64,000 nucleotides of DNA from Victivallales bacterium. GTDB taxonomy: Bacteria; Verrucomicrobiota; Lentisphaeria; Oligosphaerales; Oligosphaeraceae. Shown here piece after piece: positions 51,932-60,954 of the stretch. The notes under the pieces are model-generated. The model had not been told where the DNA came from. It saw only the letters and a program-made list of their open reading frames with translations, and did no database searches. Made by a program: the position numbers and the translations under genes. The stretch spans positions 1 to 64,000 of the forward strand of contig JAFXUD010000049.1 of NCBI GenBank assembly GCA_017535315.1, read 5' to 3'. Numbering within the stretch: the first letter of the stretch is position 1; every line of letters starts with the position of its first letter.

Positions 51932-52711
51932 TTACGCGAAGATAAGCTCTTCTGCCTTGAAGACAGGTCCTTCGGCGCAGACGCGGGCGTATCGCCAGCC
52001 GTCTGGTGAAGTGGCGTCCTTGACCTTGGCGACGCAGGCGAAGCAGGCTCCGACACCGCAGCACATTGCCTTGTCCAGGCTGAGTTCGCCTTTGAGGTTC
52101 AACGTTGGCATCAGTTCAGCGAGGGCTTTCAGCATGGGGATGGGGCCGCAGGCTGCCAGCCAGGTTTGACCAGCGATGACTTGTTGCAGAAGCTGGGTGA
52201 CGCGTCCATGAAATCCAGTGGAGCCGTCATCGGTGGAGATGCGGACCTCGCAGCCAAGCGCCTCGTATTCCTCTTTCAGTAGGATGTCCTCCTTGGTGCG
52301 TCCGCCGATGAGGACCATTGGTTTGACGGGTGCGTTCTTGGCGAGGAGGTAGGTTGCGGCGCAGCCGTATCCACCTGCGACGATGATGGATTTTTCAGGG
52401 AGGGGGGAGAAGGGGCGGCCTAGGGGGCCGACGATGTCCAGCTCTTTGCCTGGTGAGGTGTATGATAGCTGTTTAGTCCCCTCGCCAACGACTTTGTAGA
52501 GTAGGCTCAGCCTTTTCTCCTCCACGTTGAAAATGGAGAATGGGCGGCGCAGGACACGATGGTTGAGGTCGGGAATCTGCACATGGATGAACTGTCCAGG
52601 AAGCGCGTTTTGGGGAATGGCCTCCATCAGAAGTTCCGCGCAGAAGTAGTCTCCTTTGATGCGGGTGTTCTGGAGGAGGGTTGCCTTGACTTGTGATTTT
52701 TGTGGTTGCAT
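51932..52711 (-). CDS. pyrK: dihydroorotate dehydrogenase electron transfer subunit (PyrK)
   Basis: The 259-aa protein shows the ferredoxin-reductase-type FAD domain (RRPFSI, 55-60), a nucleotide-binding domain (VAGGYGCAATYL; LIGGRTKEDI) and the PyrK [2Fe-2S] motif CCGVGACFAC (217-226) with Cys245 in RVCAEGP. It passes electrons from dihydroorotate dehydrogenase type 1B to NAD in pyrimidine synthesis. The catalytic pyrD partner is not in the window. It starts 20 bases after the MFS gene. Confidence 0.85.
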   Translation of the reverse strand: MQPQKSQVKATLLQNTRIKGDYFCAELLMEAIPQNALPGQFIHVQIPDLNHRVLRRPFSIFNVEEKRLSLLYKVVGEGTKQLSYTSPGKELDIVGPLGRPFSPLPEKSIIVAGGYGCAATYLLAKNAPVKPMVLIGGRTKEDILLKEEYEALGCEVRISTDDGSTGFHGRVTQLLQQVIAGQTWLAACGPIPMLKALAELMPTLNLKGELSLDKAMCCGVGACFACVAKVKDATSPDGWRYARVCAEGPVFKAEELIFA

Positions 52712-52731
52712 GGCGATTATGAAGTCTAAAA

Positions 52732-53865
52732 CTAATTATCTTTCCATGGGAAGAGGTCGCAGATTGCGGCGGAGGTCATGAGGATGGCACAGAAAGAGCA
52801 GGCGGACACCAGGCCGAAATGCTGGTAGAGGTATCCGCCGAGCAGGGCGCCTAGAAAGGAGCCAGAGGAAAGAAGAATCTCATGGATGGCGGCGCGGCGT
52901 GTGCGGTTCTTGGAGCCTGCGACACCGTGGACCAGCGAGTTGGTGTAGGCGTGAGCAAAAATGGGACCTAGGATAATGAGGCAGGTCAGGACCAGCATCT
53001 CACTTTTTGCGAAACCCAGTGTGAAGATGGTGACGGCTGCGGCGAAGTGCCCGACAAACAATTGCCAGCGTTTGAACTGCCAGAAGGTGAAAATGCCAAG
53101 CGCGACGAGGGCAATAGCCTGTGCTGTGGAGCGGAGGGTGTAGAAAAAGCCCACACGGGCGCTGCTGATGTTCAGAATCTCCTTGGCTGCATTGGGATAG
53201 ACTCCAAGAAGAAAGCCGATGATGCACCAGGCGCAGGCGACGCCGTACCAGGAGGGGAAGCGGAGCATGGTCTGTTTCCCTTTGGCGGACACTTCCTGAT
53301 GCGTTGCTTGGGGATTCTGCTTGCGGTTGGCCAGATGGATGGCAATGAAGACGGGCAGTTGGATGGCGTACACGACAACGAGAAGAATGAGCGGATAGGT
53401 TACATCCAGGTCGCAGAGATATCCCATCATCAAGGGGGTGATAAAGTTGGCTGAACTCCAGGTCAGATTGTAGAATCCCGTCATTCTGGCAAGTTGTTTT
53501 CCCTCATATCCTTCAGAAAACCATCCCATGAGCGGTGGCCAGAAGAAGGAGGTGCCGACCCCGTAGAAAACCTGTCCTAGGTAGAGCCAGGACATCCCTG
53601 TGCCAAAGTAGCAGAGCAGAGAGGCTACAAAGAAACAGAGCATGGAGATGACCAGGTTTTTCTGGGGCGTGAAACGGCTTAGGAAGCCCTGTGCAAGGAG
53701 ACAACCCGCCACATAGGCGAGATTGTAGTAGAAAACAATCTGTCCCGTCTGGGTCGGCGTGGCGCCGAAGCGGGATTTTGCGTAGAAGACAAGGGCAAGC
53801 AACATCCCGTTGAGCATCAGGGAGTTGACAAAGGATGCCGTATAGATGATGTGCAGTTTTTTCAC
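52732..53865 (-). CDS. MFS transporter
   Basis: The 377-aa protein begins at GTG 53865 (MKKLHIIYTAS) and has about 12 hydrophobic helices in two halves with a charged central loop (ANRKQNPQATHQ), typical of the major facilitator superfamily. Motif FFWPPLMGWFSEGYEGKQ fits the helix 4-5 region of sugar or drug efflux types. The substrate cannot be told. Within the operon it lies 36 bases after tsaC and 20 bases before pyrK. The RBS is weak. Confidence 0.8.
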   Translation of the reverse strand: MKKLHIIYTASFVNSLMLNGMLLALVFYAKSRFGATPTQTGQIVFYYNLAYVAGCLLAQGFLSRFTPQKNLVISMLCFFVASLLCYFGTGMSWLYLGQVFYGVGTSFFWPPLMGWFSEGYEGKQLARMTGFYNLTWSSANFITPLMMGYLCDLDVTYPLILLVVVYAIQLPVFIAIHLANRKQNPQATHQEVSAKGKQTMLRFPSWYGVACAWCIIGFLLGVYPNAAKEILNISSARVGFFYTLRSTAQAIALVALGIFTFWQFKRWQLFVGHFAAAVTIFTLGFAKSEMLVLTCLIILGPIFAHAYTNSLVHGVAGSKNRTRRAAIHEILLSSGSFLGALLGGYLYQHFGLVSACSFCAILMTSAAICDLFPWKDN

Positions 53866-53901
53866 GATGGATTCTGTGCACCAAGATGGTTGAAAAGCGA
53901 C

Positions 53902-54531
53902 CTATCGGTCTTTTGGGGGATTTGAAATTAGCTCAATCTGTTCAAGGGAGATGGGGCCTTCGCGAAGGATGGTGGGGGTATCGCCAAGGAGGGAGACGAC
54001 TGTGGAGGCGGTTCCACCTGTCTCGCGGACGCTGCCTCCATCAACCAGCGCGTCGGGAAATGCCGTGAGGCCCTTGATGGCCTCTTCAGCCGTCAGACCA
54101 GCAGGTTGTCCCGACAGGTTGGCGCTTGTGGCGGCCAGAGGCTCGCCAAGAGCCTCCAACAGCGCAAGGACAAAGGGGTGTGCGGGGATGCGGAGGCCGA
54201 TGCTGTCGTATTCGCCAGTGGCCTTCGCGACCACTGTGAGGGCGCCAGGCCAGAAGGCATTTGCGAGGCGTTCCAATCGAGGGTCATCCTGTAGCCCTGC
54301 CGCGATGGCGGCGGACACGGATGGGGCCAGCATCTGAAGGCGCTTCTGCGCGGGACGCGCCTTCAGTTCATAGATTCTTTCCCTTCCCTTGTGGCTGTTC
54401 CACAGGCAAACCAACCCATAGACAGTTTCCGTGGGAACCGCCACCACTCCGTCGTGGCGGAGAATCTCGCAGAGCGGCGCAAGTGTCTCCTTGTTGTCGG
54501 CAGTGAATCGAAGCATGGCGGATTGTTTCAC
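53902..54531 (-). CDS. tsaC: threonylcarbamoyl-AMP synthase (TsaC/Sua5/YrdC)
   Basis: The 209-aa protein has the YrdC pattern: VVAVPTETVYGLVC, KARPAQKRLQML, FWPGALTVV, LRIPAHPF, LAATSANLSG, and STVVSLLGDTPTILREG. It makes threonylcarbamoyl-adenylate for tRNA t6A. The start is GTG 54531, which overlaps the upstream stop as GTGA and has GAGGTGAA just before it; ATG 54516 is a less supported alternative. Confidence 0.88.
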   Translation of the reverse strand: MKQSAMLRFTADNKETLAPLCEILRHDGVVAVPTETVYGLVCLWNSHKGRERIYELKARPAQKRLQMLAPSVSAAIAAGLQDDPRLERLANAFWPGALTVVAKATGEYDSIGLRIPAHPFVLALLEALGEPLAATSANLSGQPAGLTAEEAIKGLTAFPDALVDGGSVRETGGTASTVVSLLGDTPTILREGPISLEQIELISNPPKDR

Positions 54532-55187
54532 TTCACCTCATAGATGTAGTTGGGAAGCAGGAAGCATTCAAGGGCATAGCCGCCATCCAGGTCGCTAGTC
54601 ATGTCGCCGATGTTCGCGACGATGGTGTATCCCTGCTCCTCGATTTTACGTCGGCATTCCGTCTTGTATGGAATGACGCTTGGGGCACGGTAGTTATCGG
54701 GTTTGCTGAAGAATTGAGTCCACTGCGGGTAGCCGACAGCCTTCAGGTTGAGTTCCGTGTCTTCGCGCTGCGCCTCGCGGCGACCGCTGACGAAGAAGAT
54801 GGCGTAGCCGAGTCGCTCCGCCTCTTTCGCGAATTCCAGGACAGGGGGGATGGCTTTGCCACGCTTCATGGCGATCCATGTGTGCCAGAGCTTTCCGTTG
54901 TGTCCGAAGCCCATGCCGCGCTGGTATTCGTAAGTGTCAAGGGCTGTGTCATCCACGTCTAGGACAATGGCGGGCTTGGCATATTGCTTGGATTTTGCAA
55001 CATCCTGGATGTATTGGGTTGCCTTTCGCATGATGAAGGTGACATCGCGGATATAATCCCCCTTTTCATAGTATTCTGCCACCTGTTCTTTGGCATCGGG
55101 CAGCGATGCAAATTGGGGGCCTTTGGTTGTAGCGCAACCTGCCACCAGAAGCAGGAGCGGCAAAGCAAAGCAGAGTATTCTTTTCAT
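54528..55187 (-). CDS. HAD class IIIB acid phosphatase lipoprotein (e(P4)/OmpP4-like)
   Basis: The 219-aa protein has a lipoprotein signal (LLLLVAGC, Cys18), the HAD nucleophile motif VLDVDDTALD (Asp77, Asp79), VSGRREAQRE, YKTECRRKIEEQG and the terminal NIGDMTSDLDGG. Relatives are surface 5'-nucleotidases or acid phosphatases that free phosphate from nucleotides. Its ATG overlaps the TAA of the ACT gene by one base, so the two are coupled. Confidence 0.85.
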   Translation of the reverse strand: MKRILCFALPLLLLVAGCATTKGPQFASLPDAKEQVAEYYEKGDYIRDVTFIMRKATQYIQDVAKSKQYAKPAIVLDVDDTALDTYEYQRGMGFGHNGKLWHTWIAMKRGKAIPPVLEFAKEAERLGYAIFFVSGRREAQREDTELNLKAVGYPQWTQFFSKPDNYRAPSVIPYKTECRRKIEEQGYTIVANIGDMTSDLDGGYALECFLLPNYIYEVK

Positions 55188-55618
55188 TATTTCATCCCCA
55201 GGTCTGATTCATTCAACAGTTTGACGCCGCCCTGGCGGAGTTTTTCACGGGCTTCCTTGGGCTCGCTGAAGCGAAGGATGAGGACGGGGTTGACGCCACA
55301 GGGCACGGCCAGCGTGTACATGTACTCCACGTTGACAGAGGTGTCGTTGAGGAGGCGCAGCACTTTGGCCAGACCGCCTGGCTTGTGGTCAACTTCGATG
55401 GCGGTCACATCATTGGTGTGAAGGACCACGCTGTTTGTCTTGAGCACGGCCTCCGCCTTGGCGGTGTCATCGACGATAATCCTGAGAATGCCGAAATCCG
55501 AGGTGTCGGCGACGGAGAGGCCGCGGATGTCGATGTTTGCCTCCGCCAGGATATTGGTGATAGCCTGCAGGCGTCCACTGCGGTTTTCAAGAAAGATGGA
55601 AAGCTGTCTAATAGCCAT
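55187..55618 (-). CDS. tandem ACT-domain protein
   Basis: The start is ATG 55618 (MAIRQLSIFLENRSG), with AAGGAG 9 bases upstream; ATG 55624 is possible, and the longer open frame to 55849 has no support. The 143-aa product contains two ACT modules: residues 3-60 (RLQAITNILAEANIDIRGL) and 68-130 (DHKPGGLAKVLRLLNDTSVNVEYMY). Small proteins of this type sense amino acids and are often next to phenylacetate-CoA ligases in Clostridia and PVC genomes. First gene of the operon down to 50897. Confidence 0.85.
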   Translation of the reverse strand: MAIRQLSIFLENRSGRLQAITNILAEANIDIRGLSVADTSDFGILRIIVDDTAKAEAVLKTNSVVLHTNDVTAIEVDHKPGGLAKVLRLLNDTSVNVEYMYTLAVPCGVNPVLILRFSEPKEAREKLRQGGVKLLNESDLGMK

Positions 55619-55782
55619 TTGCATTGTCTCCTTTTTACGTTTATAGTATAGGATAGGGAACAAAACAATTTCACGTAGTGATTTCCTTTTACAAACCAAT
55701 AATATAATGCGGGATTGCGTTTTGTTTGGAGTAGAGGATAAAATTACCCCAAAAATAAAAAAGTGTTTCAAGAAACAGTACC

Positions 55783-57126
55783 ATGACCAGGCTTTTTTTC
55801 TCGCTTTTTCTGATTGGCGCGACTGCGCTTTACGCGGCAAAATACACAATGGAACTATCTCTGGTGGAACATCCTGACGGTTATTATCGCCAAGGGGAGA
55901 CCATTACCTGCAAAGGGCGTGTGATGTTGGATGACAAACCTCTAGAGACAGGCGACACCTGTGTCTGCAACATCAAGTTCGAGGGGAAGATTCAGGAGCA
56001 AATCCGCTTCCAGGCGGACGGCAAGTTCCACGAGTTCACTGCCAAGGCCCCTGGACCTGGCTGGAACCATTTCGGCTTTGAGATTCTGGATGCAGAAGGA
56101 AAGGCACGCAAAGGCGACGGTATCACCCGCTTCGGGCCGAAGCCCACCATATTCGGTGAAATCGGCGCCATCACGGAGGCGGAGAAGATTCGCACGGGTA
56201 TCCAATGCCCCGACGATTTCATCGCCTATTGGAACAAGGTGCGCGATGCCGTTTACGCTCTGCCGATTGAGGCGGACGTTAAGGAATTGGAGGTGCCTGA
56301 ACGCTTCAGCGGCAAGGTGAAACTCTATGGTGTCACGGTCAATTCCTCCACGGACAATCCCGTCACGGGCTATCTGGCGGTTCCAGTCGGCAAGGACAAG
56401 AATCTTTCCGCCGTCATTGAGTTCCTGAGTTGGTCTTGGGTTGATGGAAACAGGAACGCCGCCATGGAGAATGCCGCCAAGGGGCAACTCTCCATGTACT
56501 GCACATGGCACGGGCTTCCCCTGGGAAAGGAGAAGGAGTTTTACACCAATGCAGGCAAGGCTTTTGTGGCGACCATGGGATGCGAGGACAGGGATACATG
56601 GATCTTCCGCAACTGCGCTATGCGTGTGCTGCGGGCGATGGCCTATATTGAGCAGCGTCCCGAATGGGACGGCAAGAACCTGGCAGTGAAGGGGGGCAGT
56701 CTGGGCGGCTTTGAGGCGATTGTTGCGGCAGCATTGGACAAGAAGGTGACATTGGCCATTATCAGCGTGCCTGGCTTCTGCGAGTTTGACGGTGTCAAGA
56801 GCAACCGCATGAGGAGCATTCCTTTCCAGGGGCGCAATGGCGACAAGGCCACCCCGAAGGCGATGGAGGCGATGGCCTACTACGACTGCGTGAACTTCGC
56901 GAAGTTCATTACCTGCGAGACATACGTCTGCACAGGGTTTGCGGACGAGTTATGCCCGCCCTCCAATGTATTCGCCATGTACAACAACATCCCCGCAAGC
57001 ACTCAGAAAGTAATGACCACCAATCCCCTGACGGGGCACTACGGCACCACCAAGAACGTGAAGGGGAACAAACGCATCGAGGAGTACTTCAAAGGCATTA
57101 CCGTGAGGAAGTTCACGGATTATTGA
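55783..57126 (+). CDS. exported acetyl xylan esterase-like (AXE1/DeAc) hydrolase
   Basis: The 447-aa protein has a signal peptide (MTRLFFSLFLIGATALYAA), an N-terminal immunoglobulin-like region (25-130) and an alpha/beta-hydrolase domain of the acetyl xylan esterase/cephalosporin-C deacetylase type. The triad is Ser306 (GGSLGG), Asp388 (GFADELCPP) and His419 (TGHYG). It would deacetylate oligosaccharides outside the cytoplasm. A TTGCGT-18-TAAAAT promoter may lie near 55712-55741. It is followed after 29 bases by the DUF6785 gene. Confidence 0.8.
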   Translation: MTRLFFSLFLIGATALYAAKYTMELSLVEHPDGYYRQGETITCKGRVMLDDKPLETGDTCVCNIKFEGKIQEQIRFQADGKFHEFTAKAPGPGWNHFGFEILDAEGKARKGDGITRFGPKPTIFGEIGAITEAEKIRTGIQCPDDFIAYWNKVRDAVYALPIEADVKELEVPERFSGKVKLYGVTVNSSTDNPVTGYLAVPVGKDKNLSAVIEFLSWSWVDGNRNAAMENAAKGQLSMYCTWHGLPLGKEKEFYTNAGKAFVATMGCEDRDTWIFRNCAMRVLRAMAYIEQRPEWDGKNLAVKGGSLGGFEAIVAAALDKKVTLAIISVPGFCEFDGVKSNRMRSIPFQGRNGDKATPKAMEAMAYYDCVNFAKFITCETYVCTGFADELCPPSNVFAMYNNIPASTQKVMTTNPLTGHYGTTKNVKGNKRIEEYFKGITVRKFTDY

Positions 57127-57155
57127 AGTGAATGCGGAGTAGGTTGTAGCACGAT

Positions 57156-59243
57156 ATGAGCAAGCGCGGATTGATAATAGGCCTTCTTGGGGCGATTTTC
57201 ATCAGTTCAGGAGGTGTCCTGAACAGTCTCTTTCTTGGACTTGAGCATTTTACCAGCGGTCATTTCCTGCCTGTAATTGTGGTGGGGCTGCTGTCGCTCT
57301 TTGTCCTTCTCGTCAATCCGCTGCTTTTGTGCATCGGCGGACGGCTGAAGCGTGGCCTGGCCTTCAGTGCGAAAGACATGGCGCTGATTGTCCTGCTCTG
57401 GTCCACGGCATGCTGCATCCCGAACATGGGGCTCCTGACGCAGTTCACGCACGTGATGGTAATGCCCTACCACTGGTACAAGGTCACGCCTGGCTGGCAG
57501 CGGGAGAAGGTGCTGGATTATGTACCGAAGTCCTGCATGGTTGATTGGAGCGAAGAGACGCATGAGCAGGTGGTGACAACCTACATCAACGGCACGGCAG
57601 TCGATGACCGCAGCAAGGGGGGCACGCTGAGCGTCATCAAAGGGGCCATCCAGACGGTTCCTTGGAGGGCATGGAGGCGTCCTCTCCTGATTTGGGCTCC
57701 AGTCTTTTTCCTGGTCATTATCGCCAGTGCATGCCTGTCGATGATAACCTATCGCCAGTGGTCCGAGCATGAGCACCTTGCCTTTCCGCTGGCGGAGTTT
57801 ACGTCTCGGCTGATTGAGCGCAAGGAGGGGCAGCTTTTTCCGGTTATTTTCCAGAACAGGCTGTTCTGGATAGGGCTCCTGATTATGGTTGCCATTCGGG
57901 TGAACAACGGGCTGTGCGTGTGGTACCCTGAGTATTACATACCCGTGAAGCTAAACTGGCCGATGCAGCCTTTCGCCAAGGTCTTTCCAACCTTGTTCAG
58001 AGTTCAGTGGGGCAACTACTTCCTGAATCTCTCCATCTTTCCGCTGGTAGTGGCCTTCTCCTTCTTTTTGAGCACGGAAATCTCTTTTACGCTGGGCATT
58101 TCGCAGTTCTGCTGGCTACTGGTCGGTGCACCGATGGTCTATGCGGGTATGAACCTGAGCACGGACTGGATTGGCGGCTGGCAGGGATGGCAGCGCTGCG
58201 GCTCCTATATCACAATGGCGGCCATTCTCTTCTACACAGGGCGCGAATACTACCTTGGGCTGACCAGGAAGGCACTCTGGCTGATGCCGACAGTGAAGGG
58301 CGAGCGGGACACGGGTAACATCTGGGCAATGCGTGTTCTCATCTTTTGCAGCGTCGCATTGGTGGTCTGTTTCAAGGTGGTGGGGATGGAAATGCCGTTT
58401 GCGCTGCTGACGGCCCTCGGAGTGCTCTTTCCCTTTGTGCTGGTGGCACGTATATCGGCGGAGACTGGCCTGTTCTTCATCCAGCCGCGATGGACCATTT
58501 TCGGCGTGCTGTCGGCTGGTTTCGGAGCCTATTTCTTCAATCCGAGCAACCACATCCTGTGCGCCTATATCTCGGCGTTCCTGTGTATGGACCAATGCGA
58601 GGCTTTCATGCCGTATCTGACGAACTGCCTCCGTATCACCGACCGCGCCAAGATAAAGGAAAGTACGGCTTGTGTCACTTCGGCGACGGTCTGCATCATC
58701 GCCGCCGCGCTGGCCATTGCGGTCATATTGGTTGGCATCTACGGATTCGAGGGGGTGCGTGTGTTCCGCAGTTGGCAGTACCAGCGGCTGCCCACCATGC
58801 CTTTCCGTTCGGCGTTGCCAGACATCCTGCACCTGCGCGCTCTTGGCCTGCTGGATGCGGCGGAGGGGTTGCCTTGGTGGCAGCGCCTGTCAGGCATTGC
58901 TCCGCGTCCAACCTTCCTGGGGGCCTTCATATTCGGCGTGGTGGCGGTGCTTGTCTGCGGCGTGCTGCGTCTCCGCTGCCCCAAGTGGTCGATTCACCCT
59001 GTGATGTTTCTGCTGTGGGCAACATGGCCGATGATGGTCTTCAACCATTCCATCTTCATGGGATGGCTGATCAAGAAAGGCGTCCTTCACTTTGCGGGCA
59101 TCAAGGCAGCTAAACGGCTGACACCCTTCATGTACGGCATCATTGCAGGGGAGGTGATGGCCGCCATCGGCTTTATGATTTTCGGCGCCATCTACTACTG
59201 GAACACGGGGGAACGCCCGCTGAGGTACTTCTGGTTTCCGTAG
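57156..59243 (+). CDS. polytopic membrane protein, DUF6785/DUF6784-like
   Basis: The 695-aa protein has about 14 hydrophobic segments, a short cytoplasmic start and a loop of about 90 residues near 110-180 (YHWYKVTPGWQREKVLDYVP). Motifs such as AFPLAEF, WYPEYYIPVKLNWP and GGWQGWQRCGSY match a large membrane family known mainly from Planctomycetes and Lentisphaerota, distantly like oligopeptide transporters. Function is unproven; downstream of the acetyl esterase it may import or export a glycan-derived compound (inference). Confidence 0.75.
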   Translation: MSKRGLIIGLLGAIFISSGGVLNSLFLGLEHFTSGHFLPVIVVGLLSLFVLLVNPLLLCIGGRLKRGLAFSAKDMALIVLLWSTACCIPNMGLLTQFTHVMVMPYHWYKVTPGWQREKVLDYVPKSCMVDWSEETHEQVVTTYINGTAVDDRSKGGTLSVIKGAIQTVPWRAWRRPLLIWAPVFFLVIIASACLSMITYRQWSEHEHLAFPLAEFTSRLIERKEGQLFPVIFQNRLFWIGLLIMVAIRVNNGLCVWYPEYYIPVKLNWPMQPFAKVFPTLFRVQWGNYFLNLSIFPLVVAFSFFLSTEISFTLGISQFCWLLVGAPMVYAGMNLSTDWIGGWQGWQRCGSYITMAAILFYTGREYYLGLTRKALWLMPTVKGERDTGNIWAMRVLIFCSVALVVCFKVVGMEMPFALLTALGVLFPFVLVARISAETGLFFIQPRWTIFGVLSAGFGAYFFNPSNHILCAYISAFLCMDQCEAFMPYLTNCLRITDRAKIKESTACVTSATVCIIAAALAIAVILVGIYGFEGVRVFRSWQYQRLPTMPFRSALPDILHLRALGLLDAAEGLPWWQRLSGIAPRPTFLGAFIFGVVAVLVCGVLRLRCPKWSIHPVMFLLWATWPMMVFNHSIFMGWLIKKGVLHFAGIKAAKRLTPFMYGIIAGEVMAAIGFMIFGAIYYWNTGERPLRYFWFP

Positions 59244-59246
59244 GAC

Positions 59247-59308
59247 GCGGGGCTGAAGCCCCGCGCACAGGACTGGTCACCTGTCCTGTGCGCGGCGCTT
59301 TAGCGCCG
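59247..59308. repeat. REP-like triple hairpin, copy 2
   Basis: Three consecutive stems: GCGGGGCT-GA-AGCCCCGC (59247-59264), GCGCACAGGAC (59263-59273) with GTCCTGTGCGC (59283-59293), and CGGCGCT-TT-AGCGCCG (59293-59308). The halves are inverted copies of one unit, hairpin plus CGCACAGGAC, as in paired REP sequences. It starts 4 bases after a stop codon, so it may also end transcription. Confidence 0.6.
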
Positions 59309-59328
59309 AGAAAAAGGAGAAAAAAGGA

Positions 59329-60129
59329 ATGGAAACGACCATTGACAAGTATTTAGAGCGAATCAACTATAAAGGTGAGTTGAAACGGGATGCCGCCACG
59401 CTGGCGGGGCTTCAGACCGCTCACCTCAAGGCTGTGCCATACGAGAATCTGGACTTGTATTTCAGGCGCGATTTCACGTTGGCATACGGGGATATCTACG
59501 ACAAGATCGTGAACCGCCATCGTGGCGGATACTGTTTTGAGCTAAATGGTCTCTTTGCCTGGCTGTTGCGGATGATTGGCTTCAGAACAGAGGAGTACCT
59601 TGGGCGTTGGCTGAAGGGCGAGCCTCTGGAGGTTCCCATGAGACGGCACCGCGTCGTCAAGGTCTTTTCCGATGACGGCATCTTTCTGGCTGATGTCGGG
59701 GTTGGGCAGCGCTCGCCGTTGACTCCCCTTGAGTTCAAATATGACGTAATCCAGAACCGCGAAGGTGTCAACTATCGCATTGTGCGTGACGAACGTCTTT
59801 TCAACGTGGTTCAGGTGGAGGCGGAGGAAGGCTTTATCAACTTCTTCTCCTTTGACGAGGCCCCGCAGGAGAACATCGACTACGAGTATCCGCATTACTA
59901 CTGCACCCACTGCGAAGAATCCGTATTCCTACACAAGCTGATGGTGCATATTCCGACGGATTGCGGGCGGAACAGCATAGCCTCCGTCGTGAATCCCGAA
60001 ACGGGCTTGATCACACCACTGCTGTGCGTTGGAAAGCCAGACGGCACCACGGAAAAGAGCTTCATCTACTCCAAAAAGGCCCTTTCGGAAGCGCTTGGCA
60101 GATGCTTTGGCATTCCCTTTGAGTGCTGA
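59329..60129 (+). CDS. arylamine N-acetyltransferase
   Basis: The 266-aa protein, started at ATG 59329 behind AAGGAG/AAAAGGA sequences, has the NAT triad Cys69 (RGGYCFELN), His107 (RRHRVVKV) and Asp122 (ADVGVG), at the same numbers as in known bacterial enzymes. It transfers acetyl from acetyl-CoA to arylamines, hydrazines or related amines in the cytoplasm; in some clusters NAT homologues close amide bonds in natural products. The tlyA start follows 2 bases after its stop. Confidence 0.9.
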   Translation: METTIDKYLERINYKGELKRDAATLAGLQTAHLKAVPYENLDLYFRRDFTLAYGDIYDKIVNRHRGGYCFELNGLFAWLLRMIGFRTEEYLGRWLKGEPLEVPMRRHRVVKVFSDDGIFLADVGVGQRSPLTPLEFKYDVIQNREGVNYRIVRDERLFNVVQVEAEEGFINFFSFDEAPQENIDYEYPHYYCTHCEESVFLHKLMVHIPTDCGRNSIASVVNPETGLITPLLCVGKPDGTTEKSFIYSKKALSEALGRCFGIPFEC

Positions 60130-60131
60130 GC

Positions 60132-60872
60132 ATGAAGTTTCGTGCCGACGAGTTGCTGGCGAAACTGGGGCTGGCGCCCTCCAGGGCGGCGGCACAGCAG
60201 TTCATCAAGACAGGAAACGCCTTGCTCCCAGACGGCGGCATCGTCCGCAAGCCCAGCCAGATGCTGGATGAAGACTGCGGCGTCTATATTGCTGACGAGG
60301 CGCCGCGCTATGTCAGCCGCGGGGCACTGAAATTGCTGGTTGCCATAGAGGCGTTCCAACCTGTGATTGAAGGGAAGGTGGCACTGGATTTGGGAGCCTC
60401 CACGGGTGGCTTTACAGATGTCCTGCTTGAAAAGGGGGCGCGGAAGGTTTATGCTGTGGATGTCGGAAGGGATCAATTGCACGAAAAACTGCGGAATGAC
60501 CCGAGGGTGGTTTCGCTTGAGCAGACAAACGCCCGCGATTTGAACAAGACGTTGATTCCCGATGAGATACAACTCCTGACAGGCGACCTTTCTTTCATTT
60601 CGCTGACCAAGGTACTGCCCGCTTGCGTCCCATTGCTTGCTGCAGAGTTCACGGCGATTCTGCTGATTAAGCCGCAGTTCGAGGCAGAACGTGGTGAAAT
60701 CGGCTCTGGCGGGGTGGTACGCAACGCGGAGGTTCGCGCCAGATGTGTTGCCAAGATAGAAGCCTTTGCCATACAGGAGTTAGGCTGGCATCACCTTGGC
60801 ACCATCCAGTCCCCCATCGAGGGACAGAACGGAAATGTCGAGTTTTTGGCGGTGTTTGATAATAGTTGTTGA
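60132..60872 (+). CDS. tlyA: TlyA-family rRNA 2'-O-methyltransferase
   Basis: The 246-aa protein from ATG 60132 has an S4 RNA-binding domain (1-60) and an FtsJ-like methyltransferase with the SAM motif GASTGGF (88-94) and the K-D-K-E tetrad Lys67, Asp152, Lys180 and Glu237. It methylates rRNA ribose (C1409 of 16S and in some members C1920 of 23S; family knowledge). A TTG nine bases earlier is in frame but less likely. Confidence 0.9.
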   Translation: MKFRADELLAKLGLAPSRAAAQQFIKTGNALLPDGGIVRKPSQMLDEDCGVYIADEAPRYVSRGALKLLVAIEAFQPVIEGKVALDLGASTGGFTDVLLEKGARKVYAVDVGRDQLHEKLRNDPRVVSLEQTNARDLNKTLIPDEIQLLTGDLSFISLTKVLPACVPLLAAEFTAILLIKPQFEAERGEIGSGGVVRNAEVRARCVAKIEAFAIQELGWHHLGTIQSPIEGQNGNVEFLAVFDNSC

Positions 60873-60911
60873 TAATACGTAGTCTGTCGTACTTGCGTTA
60901 TGAGGTAATTT

Positions 60912-60941
60912 CAAAACTAGCGCATTTTGATGCTAGTTTTG
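60912..60941. terminator. bidirectional terminator hairpin
   Basis: CAAAACTAGC (60912-60921) pairs perfectly with GCTAGTTTTG (60932-60941) around a 10-base loop, and outer GTAAT/ATTAC bases extend it. It lies between converging genes (stops at 60872 and 60955). Confidence 0.75.
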
Positions 60942-60954
60942 ACATTACATCTTA

